Below, piece after piece: positions 32,333-43,448 of a stretch of DNA of 64,000 bases; the first letter of the stretch is position 1; each line of letters starts with the position of its first letter. The notes below the pieces were generated by a model. That model did not search any database. It worked only from the letters and a program-made list of their open reading frames with translations, and was not told the origin of the DNA. This DNA is from Novakomyces olei. Lineage: Eukaryota > Ascomycota > Novakomycetes > Novakomycetales > Novakomycetaceae. Both the position numbers and the translations under genes were made by a program. The stretch is from contig JADEYG010000002.1 in assembly GCA_016906335.1 (NCBI GenBank), positions 248,001 to 312,000 on the forward strand. The letters are read 5' to 3'.

Positions 32333-33595
32333 ATGAAACGTTCGCTGGGCAACGGGCTGAGTCTGGACCATAGCGCATGGTCGTTGCCGCCAGAACTCGT
32401 TGCCGCCATTTGCGGCACTGGCGTCCGCCAGTTTTATCCTTGGCAGGCGCAATGCTTAAAAATTGCAAAAGAAGCGGTACCAAGTTCGACGTGTACATCA
32501 ACGAGCGTAGCCAGCACTGGCAATTTGGTGTACACCGCGCCAACGTCGGGCGGAAAATCATTGGTGGCCGATGTCCTTGTGCTTCAGCATTTACTACAAA
32601 ACCCTAATAGAAAGGCAATTTACGTTATGCCCTACGTGTCGCTGGCCAACGAAAAAGCGCGTACACTTCGCGAACTGGCACGCGTGCTGCCACGGCAACC
32701 GCCCATTGTTGTGGCAGCGCATTATGGCGGCGCTCTGTTTACTCCGTCCTGGACGAATACTGCGATTGCCGTGTGCACTATTGAAAAGGCAAACACGCTG
32801 CTGAATACTTTAATTGCCGAGGGCAGTGCCGACAGCGTTGCTTACTTGGTAGTGGACGAACTGCACTTTGTAGCGGATCCGAACCGCGGCTTCCTGCTCG
32901 AATGTTTGCTGGCCAAGGCAATGGTCTTGACTAGTATTGGTACAAGTACTAGTATTGGTACTAGTGTTGGTACTAGAGCTAATCATAGTGCTAGTAATAG
33001 TGCTAGTAATAGTGCTAGTAATAGTGCTAGTAATAGTGCTAGTAATAGTGCTAGTAATAGTGCTAGTAATAGTGCTAGTAATAGTGTCCAGAGTGCTGGC
33101 ACAAACTCTGGCCCTACTATAATTGGCATGACGGCCACTGTGAACCGGTCATCTCTGCGGCAGATAGCTGATTGGCTACAAGCGCGCCTTTATATTAGTG
33201 ACGTAAGACCAGTTCCTCTGTTTCAGTTTATTGTGTGTAACAGCGTGGTCGAGTCACTTGACGCGCCCGCTGCGCGTCGGCAATTGCCATTGCCGCCGGT
33301 AGTTGAGCAGAAGAAACTGCCTTGGCCCGCTGACTGGCCCGCCGACTGGCCGCCTGTTTGCTTGGCTCTAGAAGCATCGGGGAAAGGTGATGCCTGTATC
33401 GTATTTGCTCCGACACGTAAAGCAGCTGAGCGATTGGCTCATACTATCGCTATGTTCTCTGCGAAAACTGGTCAGGGTGAGCTTGCAGTGCAACAGTTAC
33501 GGATAGAATGTTTTAATCAGCAGCAAAACTTGGAGAGCTCTGTGCGTGCGGGTGTTGCTTTTCATCACGCCGGTTTATCATTAGAAGAGTACGAT

Positions 33596-33650
<55 letters not shown>

Positions 33651-35390
33651 TTCTGTTTTTGTTAATCTAAATTGCAGGCGAAATGTATTAGAGCTCGCCT
33701 TTGACCAATCATGGCTCAAGGTACTGGTTGCTACACCAACTCTAGCAGTCGGCGTCAATTTACCAGCACGTCGAGTCATTTTCAGCCGCGAATTCATCAG
33801 CAATTCAATGATCGACACGGCACGTTATCGGCAAATGGCAGGGCGAGCTGGTCGGAAAGGCAGAGATGTAAAGGGAGAAAGCTTCATGTGCTGTGGCGAA
33901 AACAATTACGCTCAATTGAAAATGGTAATGGCAGCCGAGTGTCCGGCTGTGGGGAGTGTGATGCCGTCTCATACTGATTCTGTAGAGTGGAAGAGGTGTG
34001 TATTATGTTATCTATATATAAGGTTTACAATTTTCACAACTTTTACAATTTATAATTCCTCTTGTGCTAACCGCAGATTGCTTCTTGAAGCAGTAGCAAT
34101 AAATTTGCCCCCTGATCTGGTGTGCCGGCACACTCTGTATGCACACTCCAACGGGTAAGGTAAAGTCGTGAGTTTAAAATTTAATTAAATTAGGGACCAA
34201 ACCTTGTACGGAATACTGCAGAAAGGCTTAACGGCTCTCTGTGGAGCTGGCCTGCTTGAAACCCGGGACGGATACAATATTACACTTCTCGGCAAAGCGG
34301 TCGTAAAATCTGGGCTCAGCCAGGAAGAAGGCTGTTTTATTTACGACGAGATTTCGCGTAGTATTCGGCAATTCAATCTTGCTGATGATTTGGTAAGAAT
34401 TGCATTTGATTCTTTTGCTGATCACCGATTGAAGCACTTTTTGTATCATGTTACTCCTGTGTATGTTGTAGTGTCAATCAGCTGGAAACAGCTTATGAGT
34501 CAATTCGTCAGCCTCTCTGAGTCGGAGCAGATGACGGCTGTTTCCCTGGGGATTAATCCGGGGCACCTGGCTCAATGCACATTGGCAAAGGCGAGGATAG
34601 ATGTATGATAATATATCATGTTGTGGAACATAAGAACAAAATAGTTTGAATATTTTTAATTTTTGCTTTATTTCATTTGAAACGCTTTTCATAACTCTAA
34701 CATTAGCCCACGCGGATCTATCAACGATTCTACGTAGCTCTCATTTTACGAGCCTTGGTTGGAGGCGTGAATGCTCAGCAAATTTGTGCTGATTTCGAGA
34801 TAGAGCCAGGCCAATTGCAAGCCATACAGACACAAACGACCTCGTTCGCGGCAACAATAGTAAACTTTTCCCAGCAGTTACAATGGAAAGCGTTTGCTGT
34901 GGTAATTGAAAGCTTCAAGGAGCAAGTTTGTTTTGGTACGTAGTACGCATAATGCGCACATTAATTATCTATTTCCTTTTGAAATAGAAGGTTTTTTTCT
35001 GGGTTTTGGAGCCTTGCTGTGTTTCAAAATTTTTCAATCCACTCTTTTCATTATTTTTGAATTTGCATTGTCATCAATCACATTTGATAAATTTATATGA
35101 TGCTGACATGAAAAGGCGTGCGAGCGGAGCTGCTGAGTATAACTAAAATGTTCAATTTAAAAGGTGCAGAAGCTTCCGCGCTTTGGGAAAACGGTGTACG
35201 TAGTGCGGATGATGTAGTGGATGTGCCAGCGAGTAAAATTCGTGATATTTTGCTGTGCCTTTACCCTTCCAAAAGCCTCAATGAAAAGGAATTAAGTCTG
35301 AGAGCGCTAATTGCTGATAAAAAGACACAAAAACTGCGCCGAATTGCTCAAAGGTATAGGGAGGAACAGGAACTATTTCAGGACGAATAA
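32333..35390 (+). CDS. HELQ: HELQ/Hel308-type DNA helicase
   Basis: Superfamily 2 helicase of the HELQ/Hel308/POLQ-helicase group, acting at stalled forks and in homology-directed repair. Seven exons (32333-33588, 33678-33995, 34077-34154, 34194-34392, 34435-34602, 34707-34935, 35116-35390) give 840 residues. Motifs in order: Walker A APTSGGKS (~70), DELH (VVDELHFV, ~176), IIGMTATV (~266), FHHAGLSLEERN, VLVATPTLAVGVNLPARRVI, YRQMAGRAGRKG, then the winged-helix, ratchet and HhH-type C-terminus. There is no polymerase domain. An insert between DELH and TAT encodes eight perfect SASN repeats. Intron 1 is a TTTA microsatellite. S. pombe and S. cerevisiae lack this gene. An in-frame Met is absent upstream of 32333. 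Confidence 0.92.
32930..33082 (+). repeat. Coding minisatellite: 8 x 12 bp (Ser-Ala-Ser-Asn) in HELQ
   Basis: Exactly eight identical 12-bp copies of AGTGCTAGTAAT span 32987-33082, encoding SASN repeats. They are preceded by three looser GGTACTAGT-based units (32930-32975) encoding GTST/SIGTSVGT. The lack of any difference between the copies implies recent expansion. Confidence 0.97.
33592..33652. repeat. (TTTA)n microsatellite in HELQ intron 1
   Basis: About 14 TTTA units fill nearly the whole first intron, between its GTACGA donor and the CTAAATTGCAG end. Confidence 0.95.
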
Positions 35391-35645
35391 TGTGTAATAT
35401 AGTGTATATAGGATTCACATGGATGGGACCTTTTTGTAGTTTGGTAGTTTTAAAAACTTTAAAGCTGTAAATTGGATGAAATTAGAAGCTAAAATATAAA
35501 CAGCATTGCAAAATAATATCACCACTTTTTTGATCCAACGTGTAATTGAACGGCTGATCCAGCTTTGACAAGTCTATATTTCAAAGACCATTCGCCATAT
35601 TTAAATATAGCCCAAACACATGATAAAAACCTTGTAATGCCGGGG

Positions 35646-36135
35646 TTATAAGTCTTGCTCTGGCGCCTCGTATTCTGCTTGCTCCCACACTATATAATTA
35701 GAAACTGGGCTCTGACGTATGTGTATTCTGCACTTACGAGGCTTGTTGGGATCTATGTCGCTCTGCAATTGACTCGGTTGAGCCTGTGTCGCCCGTATCA
35801 CTCTTCCAAAAAGCTCTGCTTGATCCATATTCTCAATGGCTTCCTTTGCATCACCAGCTTGCTCAAACTCAATAAAGGCATCAGAATTTTGACGTGACGT
35901 ATTGCTATCGCCTTCGCCCGAAGCTGACGGCATCCAGACGCGAATAATCTCTCCAAAAGTTACAAAGGCATCGACAATTGTATTTTCACGGACACGCGAC
36001 GCTAATCCCGCTGTCAATTAATACACTGAAACAAGTCTAATAAAAATGAATAAATAAGTGAATAAAAGGCGACAAAGGTTAGGTTCAGTCCCTACACACG
36101 TGCACTGTTCTACGTGCCGTACTATCGTCCATCAT
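35646..36135 (-). CDS. Stand-alone RRM protein related to cyclophilin E RRM
   Basis: RNA-binding protein with a single RRM close to that of cyclophilin E/Cyp33, but with no peptidyl-prolyl isomerase domain. Two exons, 36135-36096 and 36010-35646, give 134 residues starting MMDDSTARRTVHVSGLASRV. RNP2 is VHVSGL and RNP1 is the region SDAFIEFE. FGEIIRVWMP and ENMDQAELFGRVIRATQAQP match the cyclophilin E RRM. The C-terminal ~35 residues have no known domain. Either the isomerase was lost or the exon encoding it lies elsewhere; the stop at 35646 is clean and the next gene is separate. A spliceosomal or chromatin role is possible but unsupported here. The second ATG, one codon later, is an equally likely start. 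Confidence 0.8.
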
Positions 36136-36319
36136 TAATGGTGCAGATGGCCTATTATCGCATAGCGTATGAATTTATTCTCGATTTATATCATTTATTT
36201 GTTAATCAGTATTTCATATATTTTTTCAATTTATTCATTTTCTAATTTATATATCTTCTAATTTGTATATTTTTCAATTTGTATACTATATATTTTTTAT
36301 TTATCACTTTCATTTATTG

Positions 36320-37481
36320 CTACCGACTCTGCCATACGTGTACATACTCGTCCCATCCCACAGTAGCAATCCAGCTACCGTCGCCCCACAAACTCCAATC
36401 AAGGCCGGCGACAAATTCTGTATGCTTATCAAAAACACTGCGGGTCGTAGCCTGCAGTGTATTTGGTGAGGTCGGCAGTTGCCATACTCTGGCAGTCATA
36501 TCATAGCCTCCAGAGGCAATTATATCAGATTTATGATTGTTTGCTCGCACACAGCGCACTGCAAACTTGTGGCCATCACATTCAGCATGAGGCCTCTGTA
36601 ATTTTCGCAAATCCCACACCATTACCCGTGTATCAACACCCCCGCTGGCTACAAAATGCTCCCCGTACTTGAGCCAATCACAGCACAAGACCTCTTCGCC
36701 ATGATTCGCAGCGACAGCGGCAATCGCCGCTGTCGGTGTTCTCGTATCCCACACACGTAAAGATCCATCAGCCGAGGCGGTACATAATAAATTGGGATTG
36801 TGTGGAGACCATTCGGCTCCGTAAACACAGGCACTGCTTACAGGAATACGGAGGAGCCGGTGCTGTGCGTCAGGTTGTAGTATACACACTGACCCATCCC
36901 AAGACGCAGTGGCAATTGTAGTTTTGTCGACTAAATTGCTCGCAACCGAGAATACTTCCTTTTGGTGTTCGCGCCAGTTTTTAAGTGGGAATTTCTATAC
37001 TTAGTCTTGCAAAGGAGAACAAACTAAACCAAGAATATTTTGAACAAACGTTTGTAATGGAAATATTATTGAAATTTAAAAATCTCGGTCCGAGTCACAA
37101 TCACTTACGGGCCGAGCGGTATCAAACAGTTTGACGGTGCCGTCTCCACAGCCTACAAATACATGGTTCTCGTGGCTTTCGCTCCATGCGAGATCAAACT
37201 GGCCGTCCTGCGTATCGAACCTGAAACGAATTAGAGCGACTATGGAACACAGTAATGTCATATCAATTTTGACGACAAGGCAAAGAAAACAAAGGAAACG
37301 TTGCAATGACATACTCTATTTCGCGTTGTATTGTGCCTCGGTTCGTCAGAGTGAGAACGTGTAAACGGCCGTTTCCAACGAGTCCAAAATTTGCCGACGA
37401 CGCGACCGCTAACCGATTATCGTAAAACGGCGAAAATTTGACTGCGTAGCCATGAAAGCCCGCCGTTCGGTACGACAGCAT
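36320..37481 (-). CDS. PEX7: Peroxisomal PTS2 receptor Pex7
   Basis: WD40 receptor that carries proteins with a PTS2 signal to peroxisomes. Three exons, 37481-37315, 37220-37109 and 36994-36320, give 317 residues. The N-terminus GFHGYAVKFSPFYDNRLAVA with SSANFGLVGNGRLHVL is diagnostic for Pex7. WD repeats follow: FDLAWSESHENHVFVGCGDG, NWREHQKEVFSVA, TIATASWDGSV, YGAEWSPHNPNLLCTASADG, LCCDWLKYGEHFVASGGVDT, MVWDLRKL and GLDWSLWGDGSWIATVGWDE. Phases agree at both junctions (GA|G and 0). Length matches the family (~320-380). Confidence 0.96.
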
Positions 37482-37560
37482 GTGTGGGGCATTAGTTGGG
37501 GACGCGGGCTATGATGTAGTAGGATTTTATTGTATGATATACCAATATATTTATGCTATT

Positions 37561-37690
37561 TATCATTTAATTTAATTGGTTTATTTAGTGATACAGAGGA
37601 ATAATAAGAATAATAATAATTATTATTATCATTTAATTTAATTTAATTTAATTAGTTTATTTAGTGGTACAGAGGAATAATAATAATAAT
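37561..37690. repeat. Direct duplication of ~45 bp around an AT microsatellite
   Basis: TATCATTTAATTTAATTGG with TTTATTTAGTGATACAGAGG (37561-37606) recurs at 37627-37683 with one base change and two extra TTTAA units. Both copies end in AATAATA. It lies between PEX7 and STK19. Confidence 0.85.
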
Positions 37691-37733
37691 ACACTCGCAA
37701 CTTCTATACAATGCGCTAGGATATCCAATTCAA

Positions 37734-38861
37734 TCAAAGCATCTGCAGACCTTTACGCGTCGCGCGTAGACCGCGTCCGGCCGGTGTCATAAAAGCCTCC
37801 ACGCGCCCGCTAGCCACCATATCACACATTCGATAATCCCATCCAAAAACCACGCGATCCTCATTGGCCTTTAAAGCATGGGCCAATGCCGGCGAGTCTC
37901 CCGTCTCCGGGTTGGGTGTAAATTTGTATTTTGTCTTACGATCGCGAACCCTTTCCTCCAAACACTCCTTATACTTTTGACGAGCCAAAAACCGCATAAT
38001 GTCGGACCGCGAGGCCTTTAATACGCGTGAATAGTACCCCACACTCGGCATTGAAACGGCATAATATTCGTGCGAATAAACTGTCAGCAAACCTTTGCTC
38101 ACAAGCGTACGCAACTCGTCGACTCCAAATTGTTGCGTCATCACGAGCCGCGGCAGATAATACTCATTGTGAGGGGAAATGAAATCTTTAAACCGTGAAA
38201 TAAGCGGGTCCTCTGCACAGTTAGAGTCTATAATTCTGTTATAGTCCGCCACTGGCAAAAGCCCCACGTCATGAACGCCAACAAGCAGCCGCCTTAACCG
38301 CTGACTGTCTACCAAATGCTCAATCTCCCGTGCAATTCCTGTAGGATTGTGGTAGAAGAGCGCAATTAGTTGATGCTCCAGCACTATTGGTGGCACTCTT
38401 TGCTGCATGGAAACTACCGCATCTCTTGTGCTGTGAGAAAACGTCTGGCTTGCGGGTGGTAATGGATCAAAGATACGATCTTGCAGCCATTTTATTCCGG
38501 CCAACGAGTCCAGTCCGTAAAAGTCGACTGCAAAGGTTAATTATCGGCCTTTGCCACTGATTTTTTTCTTATTTTAAATTCATATTCGTACTTATTTTGC
38601 TTTTATTGTTTGTTTATTCTCCCTTGTATCACAAAGGCCATGCTTTTCCTTACCTGCCGCAGCCGGACCTACGTCATCGAGCTGAGCTCCATCAGCGGGG
38701 CCGCTAGTGCTCACGGCCGCCGGTGTGGCCGCCGGTGCGGCTGAGCGTCGGCTACGTCCGAACCTTAGCGAACGTTCATCGACGGCAATCTGTCGGCGTT
38801 TAGTCTGCTGATACCGATGCGACCGGCGAGTCGACGACGACGTGATATTAACGTTGTTCAT
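37734..38861 (-). CDS. STK19: STK19-family winged-helix protein
   Basis: Homologue of human STK19, a winged-helix DNA-binding protein (not a real kinase), recently tied to transcription-coupled nucleotide excision repair. Two exons, 38861-38654 and 38527-37734, give 333 residues. The N-terminal ~70 residues are basic (RRSHRYQQTKRRQ, FGRSRRS) and Ala/Pro-rich, likely disordered with a nuclear signal. The conserved part begins VDFYGLDSLAGIKWLQDRI, then QQRVPPIVLEHQLIALFYHN, QRLRRLLVGVHDVGLLPVAD, FGVDELRTLVSKGLLTVYSH and MPSVGYYSRVLKASRSDIMR. It ends with VASGRVEAFMTPAGRGLRAT. A role in repair is by homology only. Confidence 0.85.
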
Positions 38862-39431
38862 TCACGTATCGTACTTTTACCGGCGCGCTGTATATATATA
38901 TTTATATATTTATATATTTATATTTACAACTATATATATTTACATTTTTATAATATATATAGATATTTTTATTTTATTATATTATTAATAATTAATATTC
39001 TCATTATACTTAATCACTAAGGATTTAGCCTATGCTCCGCAAGTGTAAAGTAACTATTTCAGACTGGTATAAGACGCAGTGCTGAGACAATATATGAGCA
39101 GGGTAAATTACTTGGTCACACATTCAATCTAACACAGTCAGGTGCTATAGTCAAGTAAAGGTGGAGCGCGCGATAAGGAAGCTGAAATAGGAAATAAAAC
39201 AAATAAAAAGACGAGAACTAAAAAGATAAAAGGGGGTAAAAAAAAAAAAAAGACCACGGCAGATCCCCAGGTAAACTGAAAAATTTAAAACTTACCAGTC
39301 CGTTGCCCGACCAGACTTACAGCACAAGCAAGCGGCGCATAGGGCAACCTAGGCTCTCTTCCAAGATCAATTGGGAGCAGTGATTTTCCCAGGAACAAGA
39401 ACTCAAGTTACTATCTCGCAACTCTGTCAGA
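38862..39431. other. STK19 / CxC-protein promoter region
   Basis: No gene. TATATATATTTATATATTTA-type AT repeats fill 38890-38990, and there is an A-run at 39240-39252. Confidence 0.55.
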
Positions 39432-40208
39432 ATGGGCAGGCCGCTTCCCACTTCGAGCGAGTTCCATGATCAAATGCTTTTGCGCAAAACCAAATATCTG
39501 CTTAAGCAAGTACTGGCAAGAGTAGAAGGCACAAGCATTGCCTCTGCAGAAGAGTTACCGAATAGGCGAGGCTGCACTTGCTATGCTATACACCCTGCTG
39601 AATGTTCGTGTCGTTTGAGCTACGAAACGTTTGTGGAAGCATTGGACCCAGAATCCAAAATCACAACTCGGGTCTTTGAAGCTCTTGTACGTGAGGCGTG
39701 TGGCCGGCATACTCGTCGCTACCAGAAATCTAGCCGTAGCAATACACACAGAAGCCAGGAGAATGAGGGCAATCAGGGCGAAACGGCCTCGAGCTACCTC
39801 TCTCGCCTTCGTCGGTCACGAGCCATTCAGGAGCCGGTTCCGGCAGAGATTATTCCTGGTATTGTGGAATCAATAACGCTTGACTCTCCGCAAAGCGCTT
39901 ATTTTCATGCTGCTGCTGATGACAATGTGGCGGAAGAGCAAAGTATGGAAGACACAAACGGGTATCATGAGTCGCATGCAGACGAAGGTATTATTCACAT
40001 GTGAAATAATTATTATATATATATTGTACAGTGCTTTTGAGCGCAATTTCGGTTTTTATACAGGTTTATGGCATCACTTTGGAGGCGTTTACTTTCTCGT
40101 AGAGTCCGGCGAGAGGAGATTGTGCAAACGGTGGAACAGGAGATGCAACGGGGCCAGTGCAAGGTGGGGCGATTCGAATCAAAAGTTTTTAAATTGCTGT
40201 TTGTATAA
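39432..40208 (+). CDS. Uncharacterised protein with a CxC-x7-CxC cluster
   Basis: Not recognised. Exon 1 (39432-40000) encodes 189 codons beginning MGRPLPTSSEFHDQML. A helical stretch (KTKYLLKQVLARVEG) is followed by GCTCYAIHPAECSC (Cys48, 50, 58, 60), a plausible small metal site, then ALDPESKITTRVFEALVREA and a Ser/Arg/Glu-rich tail. If spliced at GTGAAA (40001) to the acceptor TATACAG, exon 2 (40064-40208) continues in frame as FMASLWRRLLSRRVRREEIV to KVFKLLFV and gives 237 residues. Without splicing the ORF stops at 40004 with 190 residues. An alternative GTATTA donor at 39988 is also possible. The basic helical exon-2 peptide looks coding. No homology-based function can be offered. Confidence 0.6.
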
Positions 40209-40582
40209 TACATTATATATATTTGTTCAAGTTTATAATAGTGACTACTTCCATTGTTTTGTGTCTATGCGATGACCATTGATTCTCGTAACTTATGTAT
40301 TCTGTATGCGGCCTATATATGTCTGGAGACTCAAAGTTTTCGTGCAGCGTACAGTGTTATGGCCGTTCGTATTTACGGGGCTGATTCCTATGTAGTCATG
40401 CACGGCCGTGTCAATTCATATAAAAAGTATACTCGAATTACATTATATTTTAATAAATTATATTCTAATAAATTATATTTTAAAATATTATTTTAAATTA
40501 CGCATTGTTGTATGATCGACCTTGAAATATCTCTCACCTACATATATATTCGTCATCTAATATATGGACAGCTGAGCTCTTG
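40209..40582. other. AT-rich gap before the S49 protease
   Basis: No gene seen. 40440-40495 contains three ~17-bp copies of a TTATATTTTAATAAA-like unit. TATATATA precedes the start codon. Confidence 0.5.
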
Positions 40583-43448
40583 ATGTGGTCAGTCCTCCAG
40601 TCGGCGCTGCCATTGGCGTCGGCGTTACGGCCATCAACGAGTGTGGCAATCAAAAACCTGCCGTTTTATTCGTCAAGACTCGGTCAGTTGTCTCCGATAC
40701 GTGCCCGCTTCTTTTCGCAGCAGCAATATTGGAGATTAGGGAGTTTGCAATTCAATTGTTTTAATCAGTCTATGAAGCAGCAGCAGCAGCAGCAGCAGCA
40801 GACTTTCAGTTCTGCTTCATTTAGTCGGACACTGCCCACGGCAGTAACGATCTGTCGCGGCAGCAGCAGAATACAAACGAGACTGACGGAAAAAAAGAGG
40901 CAAAACAGCCCTTTAGTATGGAAATCAACACGCAGATCCTATTCGTCGAGCAGCCCGCAACCAGGCACGTCTGCTCGATATATATGGCTGCGCCGTGCAA
41001 GACGGGCCTTAACAGTCCTCATTCTGCTCTTTCTGGGCTATGCATTGTACGCAAAAGTGTTCCAGATTCTTTCTATTCCGCTGTCTCTGTACGCCAGTTT
41101 ATTGCTGCAGATAATAAAAGCTTCACGGGTGGAGTCCAACACTGTCTTGCACCTTCCGATCAACCAGTTGAGCATCCAGGACGCGCCTATTGGAGTGGAC
41201 AATGAAGGGTTTGGCCAATTAGAACACATTGTCGATGGTCGAGAGAGGGTTGCACTGTTTGATTTGGTGACGAAAATCAGGTACGCTGGCCAGGATGATC
41301 GGGTGAAGAGCATTGTTCTTGATTTGAGTCCGTCACCAGCCACTGAAAATGCCGGAGGTGGACTTGGCTGGGCTGGAGCGGAAGAGATCCGATCGGCTCT
41401 TTTCGATTTTGCACGGCTGAAGCGTACAAAATTCGGAGAAAATCATGTGGCTATTACTGCTTACTCTGCTAATATAGATAATCAAAAAATGTACTATTTG
41501 TCGCAGGCCGCAGACCGTGTCCTCATGTCGCCGTCCGGTCTGTTTTTCCTGGCTGGATTATCGGCCTCTGGCCTGTTTTACCGAGATTTACTTGATTATG
41601 TTGGGGTAAAGATGTACGTCGAGGCCCGTGAAGACTGGAAGTCTGCTGTTGCACCCTACACAATGACCGGGTGGAATGACGCTACAAGGCAAAATTTAAA
41701 GGCATTGCTTGATGACTTACAGGGCCAGGTGGCACAGGGCGTTAAAGACTTTAGTAAAGCTGGCCGGCCGTACAATGAGATTGTAGCTGATTCGCCTTTC
41801 CAGGCAAGAGACGCTGTTGCTTTATCTGTCGTGGACGCGACAACCTATCTGCGAAAGCTATTTAGCGAGTACGTGGACGCGGGAGATCATTTACTAGCCT
41901 GGAGCAAATATTCACGTGCGCTTGAGCTTTCACGGCAATTTGTTGTTAAATCCACTGCCTCTGTACAGAATAATGAAGAAACTGCAAAGGACGGAAAAAC
42001 GGAGGCTAAAGAAACTGTAAACTTGGAACAGCTTCAAGAGAGTCTGCAGCAAATGGGGGGAGACAAGTCTTCCGCCAAAGACGGTGAAGACGTTCCGAGT
42101 CCGATGGAGGATCAGTCTATAGTCATGTGGATCGGAGACGATACCGATGCGCCCAAACCAGATGCTCGTGTTGGTGTTGTCTTTTGCGATTCGGCAATCG
42201 GAAACTCGGGGCGATTTGCAGCAGAAAAAGTTGCAAAGCAACTTTACCGCGCTGCTCGTGACGAGTCTATTAGTGTGATCTTGTTTCGCATGAACTCTCC
42301 TGGTGGCGATGCAGTTGCGAGCGATACGATTCGAAGTGCCGTTGAAGAAGCAAAGAAGCGGAAACCTATAGTCGCTAGCTATGGAGACGTTTCTGCGTCT
42401 GGGGTATGATTGGCTATTATTTAATACACCAAACTTGTATTTAAATTTTTTATTTCCAATTTCTGTTTTAATTTTTATTTTAATTCTAATTTATTTTTAC
42501 TGTTATTTTCAAATTTGTTTTAATTCCTTTTATTTTTTCTATTCTACGCTACTTGTCCCTGATCAACGATTAATATTTTAGGGCTATTTGGCCACGTGTA
42601 ATGCTTCGCGTATATTTGCAAACGCTACAACCGTCACCGGCAGTATTGGAGTCTTTGGAGTAAGACCGCAGGCGACTGAGGCTATAACAAAAGCCAAGAT
42701 AGCCAGCGATACAATCCGAACTGCAGACAATGCTACATTTTTCAACGTCTTTGAACGGATGACAGACGCGGATCGTTTGCAATTTCGAAACATTGTTTCT
42801 GAAACGTATAGTGAATTTAAACGCAAAGTCAGTGAGGGCCGTGGACTCGATAGTGAAGCAGTACAATCCGTGGCTGGAGGCAGGATTTTCTCCGGACAGA
42901 GAGCCAGTGCTAATGGGTTGGTGGACGATGTTGGAGGGTTCCATGATGCCGTTCGTTATTGTGTCTCTTTAGCTTTGGCTGGAAAGGCAAATTCCGCAGG
43001 AGACCAATTGCCGCTCACTGCAGAGGATATTTTGGAGCCTGGACGTGCGTCAGAAAACGGGGATCTTTTAGGCAAAGATTTGATAAAGGGTGATTTCCAA
43101 ATTGTCAAGCCCTCGAGTCATCGAGTCTCGTATACGCTCAAGACTCCCGAGGGCAAGACTGTTGATTTAGTATTGTTTCCTCGGCCGGATCGTCTTCCTA
43201 CGTTGATTCATGCAATCAATATACTGCGTGAAGGCGAAGAAGAGGAACGCGATGCAATTTCTAGCAGTGAGGATGGTAGTGATGGCAGTGGAGCTTCGCT
43301 TTTACGGAGATTTTCAGTTTACGCAGGTCCATTACTGTCGGCGCTTTTGCCTTATATCAAAGAAGCTTCTAATGATACAAAGGGCCAGAATGCGTCACTG
43401 GAGGGGATGTTGAGAATGGAAATGCCGCCAGTCAAGATATCTTCATAA
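40583..43448 (+). CDS. SppA-like S49 serine protease with mitochondrial-type leader
   Basis: Homologue of bacterial/plastid protease IV (SppA, peptidase S49), a Ser-Lys protease of membrane-bound peptides. Two exons, 40583-42403 and 42582-43448, give 895 residues. The first ~140 residues are rich in Arg, Ser and Gln, with eight CAG-encoded Gln, and few acids, resembling a mitochondrial presequence. One hydrophobic segment (ALTVLILLFLGYALYAKVF, ~142-160) follows. The N-terminal S49 repeat carries the candidate general-base Lys in WKSAVAPYT. The C-terminal repeat carries FRMNSPGGDAVAS and the nucleophile Ser in YGDVSASGGYLA, rebuilt across the intron. TVTGSIGVFG and SGQRASANGLVDDVGG complete the fold. 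Orientation suggests the mitochondrial inner membrane, which is inference. A charged KTEAKETVNLEQ-type insert splits the repeats. Confidence 0.88.
40778..40801 (+). repeat. (CAG)8 coding repeat
   Basis: Eight CAG codons encode a Gln tract inside the predicted targeting leader of the S49 protease. Confidence 0.97.
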
